DNA of 64,000 nucleotides from Nautilus pompilius (lineage: Eukaryota; Mollusca; Cephalopoda; Nautilida; Nautilidae). Both the position numbers and the translations under genes were made by a program. Of this stretch, positions 51,454-62,300 are shown one piece after another. The number at the start of each line of letters is the position of its first letter. Within the stretch, counting starts at the first letter, position 1. The notes under the pieces are model-generated. The model had not been told where the DNA came from and searched no databases. It saw nothing but the letters and a program-made list of their open reading frames with translations. Where the stretch lies: NCBI GenBank assembly GCA_018389105.1, contig JACATO010000059.1:868001-932000 (forward strand). The letters are read 5' to 3'.

Positions 51454-53012
51454 CCAACATAAAGTTTATTTTTCGAACCAACTTTTTAATTATTTCCTGA
51501 AATATCCCTATAATTCACTAAAAGATTCTTAATCCCACATCCCACCAACATATTCCTATGCCCCACCTTGAGAATCACTGGAGTAGACTGTAAAATGAAT
51601 TAGAACAATTAAGAGAAGAATCAAAACACCAACTGTGTTGTTTCTAAGTCTCTAAAGTTGATAGGTTTAGCTATTGATAGTCAAGTAAGCTAGGCACTGA
51701 CTGGTTGAGAATACCCTTGAGGTTCTGATCATTATCAGTTAATTCCAAACATCTACCACATCATTATGGTAGAGGAAGTAAAATACTTGTTAAAAAGACA
51801 AAAACTTTACTGGAAAGAAATCACTGAAAACCATAGCCCAAAGAACCAAGCCTTGCTTCTCTATTTGAAAATTAGCAGACATTTTACCAACATCTGCTGA
51901 TAAGCAATTGTGTGTTTTTTTTTTTAAATATTGCATTGTGGGAAGGATTTTTTAAATTATCAGCAGATATAAACCAGATTCAGATTGTATAATTGTGTTT
52001 AAGAATGTTTTTTACAGGTTGTTAGGGTTTTCTGAAAGTTTAGTTTATCCAGCAGCTTTACAAAATCAACTCTTCTTCTGTTCACGATAGTTATGGAGGA
52101 GTAACAAGTGCATGTTTGGTTGCACACTTAGTGAGCGTTGGTCCATGTGAGAACATGGCAACTGCAGTTTGGTAGCTAGAATCCTTAATCTACTCATCAA
52201 GCCAGAAAATAGGAGGATCCTTTCCTCCTCATGTCTGCTGCAGTGGTTTACTACTTTATTCTGATCCTAGCAGACTTGTGAAGTAACTAATTCTCAAAAC
52301 TTTTGGAGCACAGGTTTTATTGACAAGAATTTATTTGAACAGAATTAGCCATTTTTGTTTCTTCTCCACCAAAAGTAAATCAAGAACTTTTAGAGTTGAA
52401 AGTTGTTTCACATTGTTTCTCTCCTGATATCGATTGATATGTTTTAAATCTGAGTTGTTTTAAAATTTATTTATTATGGGTCGCAAAATTTAACCACATG
52501 AGTGAAACTATCGAAAGCCGAATTTCTTTTTCTTATTTTTAGATAGACTTTTAGTAATGAATGTTGTCTAAAGTTAAGCTTTTTTCTCAAACCTTTCCAA
52601 AACTCTCAAATTTTCATTAAAAAAAAAAAATTTCCATTGATATTTCTTTTATAATTTTTGTTTGTGAGATGATCCCTCTAGATTTCTGTGGACTCCTGAC
52701 TGAGAGTCAAGATGAATATCAAGATATTGGAGGAAAGAAGAGACTGAGGCAGGTGGACTATTTGTTCTTTAAAAAAGACACCATTCAACATGTGCACAGT
52801 CTCCTGTCTTTAAAATCCTAACCAAAGTTGGTATTCTTTAAAGTTTTTTGTTTGTTTTATTTTGAAAAAAAACTAATAGCAGCCAACATGAAATATTGTA
52901 ATGATCTTTCCTCCATCATTGGTCTATAAAATGTGAAATATTGGATTTTTGAAAAGTTTAAATATTCTATTTATTTTTTTTTAGTCCATTCCAAAAAGTA
53001 AATATTTAAAAT

Positions 53013-53027
53013 ATAATAATAATAATA

Positions 53028-53062
<35 letters not shown>

Positions 53063-53092
53063 TAATAATAATAATAATTATTAATAAATTAT
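53013..53092. repeat. AAT trinucleotide repeat, longest in the window
   Basis: About 80 bp of AAT units with two one-base phase slips (ATAATAATAATATAATAAT), then an AT-rich tail. Confidence 0.95.
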
Positions 53093-55436
53093 TATTTTTC
53101 CAAACAGATTAGGAAGCTCTATAATTTTTAAGGGTATTATGAGAAATAAACTTTATTGTTGTTTTAACTGTGCTATAATCATTCCAAAAATGCTTTTTGG
53201 GTTTTTTTTTCATAATTCTTATGAAGTTGGTCTTGATTCTTCAGCAGAAAGGAGTAGAGATGTTCTTGACCAAAAGAGAAAAAGTATTTTCTCTCCAATC
53301 ATTTTGTTGGAGACAAAAACTATGATTCATTAATCCACGTGGCTTCCATTATGGTGACCAGGGGGTTTGCTTAAAAGGAATTCTAGTCTTGAAGCTTTGG
53401 CAGTTTTGTACCATTTATCTGTTAGGGGTGGAAAGCAAGGCGAAATCCAGTAGGTTTTGAAGTTATTCAGCCAAAGTTTTAGTGGTACTGAATGAAATCT
53501 AAGAATATAATTTATTATTTTGCTTGTTAGCTTAAATGCACCTGTAGGCACTTTCTTACTTGTAGGCGTGTCCAAATAGAGATGGGCTGCTTTAGTTGTT
53601 CCGTGTCATACACACTGTGATTTACTACTGTCTTAGTTTATTTTAGAACTCGTATAAATATTGATCATTTAAAATGTTCTTGTTAAAGAACATAACAATG
53701 TGGCATATCAGATGGAAATTAAATATCAGATAGTTTTTGTTGCTGATGATGCCACTTATTTCGGGGGTGGATAGTTACTAGTTATCATGTCGTTATTGTA
53801 CTAGAGGTGAGCCATGCTGCTGCTGCTGACAAATTGTATAATGAGTCCTGTCAGAAAATTGTAAGGATTTGGATTGAGGGAGGTAGAGCTATAATTCCAC
53901 TGATCATGACTTCTCCCTCTAGATTTCATCTGCATCTTCTTGTTAGAGACAACCACATCAACAGAAACTGATAGCATGAAGAGTTATTCCATTACTTCAC
54001 TGAAATAGCTATTGATTTTCCAAGCTTACTATAAACTAATTAATAGGCAGGGGAGATAAAAAGAAAATATAATCAATAAGTATTGCATTAAAGGTGCATT
54101 ATAGTTCTGTTGGGTTGGTCAATAGGAGATAAGTTACACAGAATTTAGGTTAGCTGATTGTATTATGAATCCAAGTCTTTGTGATTTGTTGGTTGTTTTA
54201 CACGATTTAGCAAAACTAATGCTGCTGAACATGAGATGTATTTAGGATGCTGCACATCAGACTTGATATTAAAACAAATTATTATCTGCGAGAATGATCT
54301 ATCATAAGTGTTGTGAATTATAAATAATTCATGTCTGTAAAGCATGCACTGAGAGTTAGCAGCAACTTCTCAAATTTGGACTATGGCCAGCAGAATAATG
54401 TCGGGGGCATAATTTCTGATTCTTTTAAATATGTAAAAATTGTAAAATTGTAAAAAACAAAAAACAAACTATGATTAACTATAGGGATTTTCTACAATGG
54501 AAAAAAAAAAATCATATTTTGTGTTGGTAATTAGTTGTGAATGGAAATGGAGAATGTATTAAAAATGCATGAATCATAGATTTTAAGGGTCTGCTTATAG
54601 GAGATAAGTTAAATGGATGATATCAACTAGAAAAGTTTTAAAAGTAATTACTGAAATGAGCCAGCTATTTGGAGTGTCTGGTATGGAAGAATATTTGTGT
54701 GAAAAATCACAACTTTATCATTCAGACGAAGAATATTTAATGTTTTTTAGCAATAATTCTTAGATATTAAAAACATATTATTATTGTTTAAATTTTATGT
54801 ACTAGGTGCTTTCACTAACTTATACCTGAGCATCATCTCTTTGATTTGGACATGATGCCGAACAATTGCCACAGGTGTATCTTAAGTTTGATGTTCATGC
54901 TTATCACTGGGAAGCACTTTTGTAATATTTATGCTTTATAAATTCTGTTAATTGCACATTACAACATCACCTGACAAGTATAAATGCCATTATAATTGTA
55001 GATGACATACATATTTTTAAAATATAAAAAACAGATATCAAAATGTTAGCTTTAAATCTGTGCTGAATCTTTATACGTGAAGATATAAAATTTAAAATTG
55101 GTTGTAGTTTCAAATTTTTTATTAAATAGGAAATAGTTTTCTTTCTTTTGAATTTTGAAGTTTATAATGTTTATTGGTTATAACCTCAATGGATAAGATA
55201 AGTCTTCTGCTGTCTGATGATTATAATTATTAATGCAGATTTACTGATATTTGCTTGTACAGAAAACAGATATTGTGTTTATCACACAATTTGATCTGAA
55301 GGATATCAAGAAGTAAATAAAGTTATTCTTAAGAAGTAAGTTAGAAAAAATATGCAGAAGTAAAAGCATCATAACTTTATAACTTGGTATGTGTCTGTGC
55401 CTGATATATTCAAGTGTTTTGCGCAAAAGCTCATAA

Positions 55437-55459
55437 ATTATTATTATTATTATTATTAT
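55437..55459. repeat. TTA trinucleotide repeat
   Basis: ATT/TTA units over about 23 bp. Confidence 0.9.
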
Positions 55460-58400
55460 GTTAAAAACAAGACTTTCTAAGAGAATATTTTACTGAAACC
55501 ATATTGCTTATATTTTTTTGCATAATAATGATAATAATGAGATTTTTTTTACTTTCTACATTACACATTTTTCATTAATTTACTAATTGAAAACAAAAGA
55601 CCCGAAGAACAGTGTTGCCTGTGATGTTAGAATTTAGGATTGTGGTTTTATCTGTGTAGAAAAGCTGTAATGTTTTTATTTGCTTAAAGTTGGCCATCAA
55701 CAGCTGTGCATCAGCCAATGAAAGGACACTTGTAATTAGGTATTGCTGACAAAATCTTATGACAAAAGCATTTATGTAATTTATAGTATAAGCTGCTGCT
55801 GCTGTTATTTTGCTATATGGATTTTGATATTTCTTAAAAACAGTTTTTGCTGTTCAGAACATAGTCATGGTGAAAACATGAAATAAATGTAATGATCCAT
55901 ATTGCAAGTTGTTGATTATAATTTTTTTTTTGTAATGGTACATATGTGACATAACTAACATGTGCCTTTAATTGTTAATGGAATGTCTGTTTATGTATCA
56001 ATTTGTTGCAAATTTTGAATTAATATCAAATATATATTTATTGACTAGATTTTGGATACTAATGAAAGCCTGCATTTGATGGATCCTTGTTAGTTTGTGA
56101 GTCTGCACTGAGAGATGCATCATTGATTTTATCTTTCCTGATAAAAAAGATGATTTTTTTTTACTGATGTAGAGTTAATCATCAGAGGGTATTTGTGATT
56201 TCTTTCCTCATTGAGATTTAGCTCATGACCTGTTTTGTTCTCTCATTAGGGCTGCACTTATCTTTGACCTTTCTCAACACAATATGGAACATCAGCTGCC
56301 TTGGCAGTACTGAAAGGGTTGGTTCCTTTTTAAGCTGTGCACTAGTGTTAGGAGGTGTAATCCAATATGGATACTTTCTGGCACAGGGTTAGTGGTTCTG
56401 GAAAACAACATCAGTAATGCGTGGTTTAAGAAACTGCTGCTTTCTTGAAGTCATAACCCATAAAAACTCATTTTTTCTCATACATTTTGCTAAACTTATG
56501 TATAAAAATTAAATGGAAGTTAAAAACAATGATTCCTGCTAAAAGTTTTACCAACATTTTAATAAAAAGTTGTCACTGTTTACTATCAGGTTAAGTAGCA
56601 TAAATAAAGAATTTCCTATTTGGTTAAACGAATTTGTATATACCGTAAAAATTTCTGTATAAATGGTGTGTATAAATAATTCTTGATCTAAAAAACCAAA
56701 AAGACTTTTAGCTTGCCAATATTTCTCAGGAGACGGACTTTTCTTTTTTCCCTGACTTGATTTTTTTTTATCTGAAACTTGCCAGCAAAGTTGGACGCAG
56801 TCATTGGGCGCAGCCAGAAGAACATTATCGATTTGGCCTCTGGAGGGAGGGATACACAGGAAGAGCGGTTAAAAACAAGATCTTCACCTTATTTTTCTCT
56901 GGAGCCCCATACACTAGCTTCTTTGATTTTGTAAGGAACAAAGGACTTAAAATTAAGAACTGGGAGATATTATTTGATTTTTAGTTTCCAACAAGTTTTC
57001 AAATTACATCTTTAATGTGAAATGCACCTGACACACATTTTTAGATGTAAATATAGAATGGCTGCTGTTAAATGAGGCAGGCAGACATCAAGTAAAAAGT
57101 GTGCAAATGAAATTGCTCAGAACTGTTAGAGCTGCACATTTGGAATTATCTCTTTTATCTGTAAACTTAAATAAGATGCTGTGTACTGACCACAGGCGAT
57201 AAAAGGGATTATTACCAATGAACATCCACCTTGACTTACTCGCTGCGCACTGTTGTTGTTTCCATTATATTGGCAAGGCTCTCAGAGATATGTATTGGTG
57301 CTACAATAATCAAAGATGGAGATCTCTCACAATTAGACTTTTGTTAAGGTTTCAAAGAAGGGGATAAATTGTAAGATATTATTTTTATTCTCTGTATAAA
57401 TGAAGGATACCTTATGTTGTACAGATTAGAATTAAATTACACAGTCCCTAAACAAAGAGTTGCTGCAAACTGAAAGAAAAAGGAAGAGGAATCTTTAAAA
57501 TCTTTTAACAAAAAAAGATTGTGTTTTGTTTTTAATTAGTAGTATAAATAAGCAATATTTACTTAGCTTTCTTTCTTCTTTTAGGTTCATGGCCAGATTC
57601 TTCAGTAAAGATCATACAACCTAGTTAATCTCCTGTTGTTATTTATCAGGAGTTGTAGAATTTGGGCTTGCCATTAGTCTAAAGGTTAACACGAACTGTT
57701 AAATAGATCACAAGTACTAACGCCAGTGGTTAGCTGAAGTGAACTCTCAAGTGTTGGGTCTGGATTTGGTTAACTAACTGACTAAAAATAATTAAAAATA
57801 CTGCGCATTGTGTTGCATGCCAGAGCCATGGAGATTGAAATGGAATTTTACAACATTGTTATTGATGATCTTGCTTTCATATTAATCATTCTAAATACAC
57901 ATGAAAAAAAATTGTTGATTTGATAATAATTAAAAAAAACCTTTACTAACAAATAGATTTTTCTCTAACTTTGTTCATACAAAAAGACCACCTTACACCC
58001 ACTCACCTTAGTTTTGTAGTAATAGTCTCTTTCAAACTGTTGTTTTTCTTGTTTCTTTTTAAATAATTTACTTCGCATGGAAGAAAGAAAAATGAAGAAA
58101 AGTTGTAATGGTTTGAATTGGTAGACTGACTGACTGACGAATTTCCTTTATTTCTAATTAGTTGAACCAATGAGATTGTTTCAAAGTTCAATTTGTTTTT
58201 TTTTAAAGTTTAATGTCACTAATTTGTAATATTGTTGTGTAGTGCTTATACCTTATTACAATAGAAGCTTGTGATTATCAACCCTGGTAGCAGAAACTTT
58301 CTGGTATTGTTACCGGAGACAGGAATGCATGCTGTAGTTATTTCCCTTCTTGGTACTGCCACTTACCTTGCAATCACCGCCAGTTAATGCCATCGCATGT

Positions 58401-58731
58401 TGCTCACTACCACCCAGTTTTCTACCCTTCCTGTGTTATCAAAGCTGCTGCTCTCTGGTGAAAAATAAATGTTTGATGGATGCTAGATAGATTGTTCCTG
58501 CTTTTAGCAAGCACAGATCACTATTCAGTATAAAGACAACAACAACACAGCTTAATGACAAACAGCAGAACTCTATGGTAATATAGTGTTTACATTATTT
58601 ACAGCCACATCCCCCCTCCACACACACAAATACACAACCATAATAGTATTTTATACTGATTAGTTCTAGGGGACCCAGTCTTGCCAGGTGTCATTGCTAG
58701 AAAAGTATTTATAGCAAACAGTAGATGGACA

Positions 58732-61700
58732 CAGTAGAATCTCTCTCAACCAGCATTTTTCTTATTCCGGTTTATCATTTCACTGTGGCCACATCAAGAT
58801 GATGAGAAACAGTCACATGAATCTCTCACTTAGAGAGAAATTTAAATTCATCAGTAAATGTGAAATGTTAGAAGTTCAACAGGTACATATTGCATCACAA
58901 TTATTAGCAAGGGCACCATTAGCAAAATTTAGAAAAAAAAGGGGGTTTAATATAATATGGCAGCTTTGATTGTAAAGTTAATTGGAAGAGAAATTGCAAG
59001 GAAGAGATCTGGATGAGGCCATTTTACAATGGTTTAAACCAAAATTATGACAGGATAGCATAGCATTCAGTTCAACCTTCAAAGAAAAGGCTATCCAGGT
59101 CTCTCAGAAAATGGTGATCAAGGATTTTGAGGCATTTAATGGACAACATACTAGGTGATAGGATCAACATAAGATCATTTTTAAGAAGGAGTGTAGTGAG
59201 AGCAGCTCACTGATGATAATGCTACTGTCAGGTGGAGGCTCAGAGGTTGTTTGTCATTTTATGATCATATACCCTATCAGACTTTTACAATGGCGATAAA
59301 AGTGCCATCTTAACAAAGGAACAATAAACAGGTTCATAAATTAGATTCATTTAATTAGAGTTAACTTTAGATTCAGCCCTCTTTTGACTAATGGGGAGAT
59401 AGTACCTACCCCATTTTCCATAGTGATAAAAGTTGATGTGGGTTATAATTTCCTGTGAGAAAAAGAAGTCAGCAGGGCAGATAAACAGCTACATACACAC
59501 AAGAGAGACAAAAGAACAGCAATCAAATTTTTTTTTTTCAAAAAAATTTCAGGGGTCTCATCATTGCAAATGAAACCATTTCTAGTTGGAAAATGACTAA
59601 AAACCATGAGATCATTCTAGTTTGTACAAACGTGGATGGATATGTTGATGATTTGGAAATTTAAGCCGCCTCTATGCTTTCCCAAGGATCTGGATAAATT
59701 CCCCCTGATATACAGATATTTGTCCAAAGATTGGATAACAAGTGATATTTTTCTTGAGTTGCTCTGGAGCTTGGATAAGGAGCTCAGTCTACACAATCAA
59801 CACGTCTTTCTTATGATAGACAGTCATTTATTTAGCCCATCCACAGTTTGTGAAGCTAATTAACATAATCTTTGAGTTCCTTCTCCAAATACTACTACAT
59901 TGATCCAGCACCTCAAAGGCTATTACAGATCCAAGCTTAATACTGGGTATTGCTGCATGCAGATAAAAAACAACAATGTCTAAACTGTATTGAAAACAAA
60001 ACCTGCTGGATGTAGCATATATACTCACGGAAGCATGGCAATATGTGAAGCCCCAGACATTTGCTAATTGCTGCAGTTTTCTGACCTATGATGTTTAGGA
60101 AACTTCAGTTGATGCACTTGATGTTCCTTTCCCACTGAACATGCTCATTGCTGAATTTTAGAAGCTGGTCTTAGCTGATGATGAAATACTGGATAATGAA
60201 GAGTTGATCCAGGAAGCAAAATGGCTCTGTTTCCCTGCACTTCTGCCAAACTTCTGAAAATACTGCACATTGTGCATTTGTATGCATAGCAAGAGGCCTT
60301 TTGTTAAACTGTTTAATACAGATTCATGGCTTGTAAAGCACATGCACACTAAGATAATAATGAATGGAGTACACCATCACAAGCTTTGCATGCCAACAGG
60401 GGCGGATTGGGAGCCCAAAACGGCCTGGGCAAACACCTAAAATCGGCCCATTAATGTAGGCTATGATTCTGGGGACTGCAGCGAGCCCATACAGCTGGGG
60501 TTTGGGGCGCTGTAAGCTGCCGAGAAAATTTTGAAATTTGACCAATTACAGGGACATTTTGAGGCCATATGAAATGGGTATTAGAACATATTCTAAGGTC
60601 AATATTAAGTACTTCATCCAATTGGCTAATGATTGATTCGATCACTAAAATAGCCTTATTTTAATAACAAACACTTAAAAAGAAAATAAGAACGAAACAC
60701 ATCCAACATATATTTCATGTTAGATAACTCAGATAGAGAAACAGACGAAGCTGATTAACAGTCCTCAAAGAGCAAGCTGAAGATAAAAGTTAAAAATTTT
60801 CTATGTTTTGAGACAACACTGAGTAGTCTGAGTGTATCCACTTTATTCAAGAATGCATTGGGTTTTAGAACTGTTATTTTTGTCAGTCTCTGTAGCTATG
60901 AGGAATATAATACTTCATCCAAAAATAAAAAGAAAGCATTATTTTAATTTTTGTTTGACGTTATTTGAAGAATCACTGTTACATCTCTGTATTTGAACTG
61001 CTCACATTTGCCTTCAGGACTGCACATTAAAAAAGGCCCTGTTCACAAGGTCAGAAATACTCAAGTTATACACACACATATTTATGTATATAGACGGATA
61101 GACATTCAATAATTATGAATACACAGTGAAGTTGAAATCTTATAATTGTGATCTTATTAAATTTACTTGCATACATATAAAAATAAAAAGATTGCCTGAT
61201 TTTCCACGAAACTGAAATTATTAAGCAATAATAACTCATTTACTTGATAGAAGATGGTATACATATGTATATGACATGATAATCTTTATTGAAGATGTTA
61301 TATATAACATACAGTTATTCAAATAAATGAAATAAGTTAAACATTTTTTCTATATTCAATATTAAACAAATACCAGCTGCTGATATAGAGTATAATAATA
61401 CAACGTAAATAATGTTGTTCCTTTACAAAAAGGAAAAATGTATGATATATAAAGTATATTGTACAATTAATATAGCTAGGCAGTACATTTTAGAGAAAAT
61501 AGAATACCTTAACACAAGTTGATAATGTGATTAGAATAGTAAACCAAATCATGCAAGTGTTTGTCCACTCGCCTTTACAAAAAGGCCTGATAATTGTATG
61601 TGCTATACTTTTATACAACTGGCAGCGCAGTAGGTTTGTTTACACATGCATCACCACAAACACATGAGTAATGCGTTGTGCTACGACATTACGATAGCCA

Positions 61701-62300
61701 TGACGTCACTAGGCGATAGGAATTTTTCAGCTCCATTATAATCTTACGGGAACACCGTCGTATATGCAGTCCGTTGTTGACCAAAATGTCATTATGCGGC
61801 GCATGCATGACTGTAGTTCATTAAAAAATTTTTGAGCATAATATTATATTATATATAAATTAGTAATCACTGTGCCTCGGCCCTTGAAAGAGCTTGTTCT
61901 TTACAATGAAAAAAAATATAATTGAAGCTTAGATGCGAGCTGCAGAGGAGAACGCTGGGTGTACGAGTACAGTACGGACTGTATGGAACGACAAATTTCA
62001 AGTATATTTGCTAGAACTTATTTTGTCTCACGACATCATTAATTTGATTATACAGTTGATAACTTCCGACATAAAATTACATATACAGACATCTTTCTGC
62101 AACTAATGTAGAGTGCAGTAGGTTGCTCAGTAGTACATAATAGTATTGAAACTAGAGAGGTCAATCACGTTATCAGCCTACTGACTAGGTGCCAGGTGGC
62201 ACTAGCCAACAGATTCACCAGCCCAATCCGCTCCTGCATGCCAATATGGTTTCAATCATTGTTTTATTACTTGTATCGTTTTTTGTCAATAGGTCAATAA
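58732..62300 (+). pseudogene. Tigger (pogo-type, TIGD4/6-like) transposon remnant, split by a hAT insertion
   Basis: The left end CAGTAGAATCTCTCTCAACC (58732) resembles Tigger ends (CAGTAGAACCTC...). Forward coding in broken frames: NLSLREKFKFIS-like start (58825 on), FKEKAIQVSQKMVIKDFEAF (59075-59140, the CENP-B-type helix), CFPKDLDKFPLIY, WITSDIFLELLWSLDKELSL, VFLMIDSHLFSP (second catalytic aspartate, family LLVDNCxxH), and SPNTTTLIQHLKGYYRSK (59878-59935, family PPNTTSLIQPLDQGVI..YR, with the LDQGV part deleted). Weak C-terminal likeness continues to 60394 and resumes after 62244, beyond the inserted hAT. The right end was not found, so 62300 is approximate. Confidence 0.8.
60395..62236. 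mobile_element. Non-autonomous hAT element with perfect 8-bp target duplication
   Basis: 1842 bp between inverted ends CAGGGGCGGATTGGG (60395-60409) and CAGGAGCGGATTGGG (minus strand, 62236-62222), 14 of 15 identical. It is flanked by identical octamers CATGCCAA at 60387-60394 and 62237-62244. An 8-bp duplication and CAGGG-type ends are hAT hallmarks. No recognisable transposase lies inside; a minus-strand LVIESIISQLDEVL stretch near 60630 could be a relic of a hAT C terminus, but this is weak. The interior is AT-rich except for a CpG-bearing block at about 61610-61810. It must have been mobilised by a related autonomous element elsewhere. The exact duplication makes it one of the youngest insertions here, and it splits an older Tigger remnant. 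Confidence 0.92.

Larger units (their letters stand above)
48608..51580 (-). mobile_element. hAT element (ZBED5-like) with complete ends, carrying a solo LTR
   Basis: About 3.0 kb between inverted ends CAGTGGTTCTCAA (48608-48620) and CAGTGATTCTCAA (minus strand, 51580-51568), 12 of 13 identical. Flanking octamers TCATAGAT and GAGTAGAC share only a central TAGA, so the 8-bp duplication is decayed or uncertain. It encodes a broken minus-strand transposase (separate entry) and has a 633 bp solo LTR inserted in its 5' non-coding part. Without the LTR the element is about 2.3 kb. Confidence 0.9.

Noticed and set aside
53330-53575. 81-codon minus-strand frame, GC-richer at its end (KPPGHHNGSH)
   Set aside because: No recognisable domain and no continuation on either side.
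60324-60645. Two minus-strand frames across the left end of the non-autonomous hAT
   Set aside because: One reads through the terminal repeat itself and neither shows a transposase domain beyond a weak 14-residue likeness.
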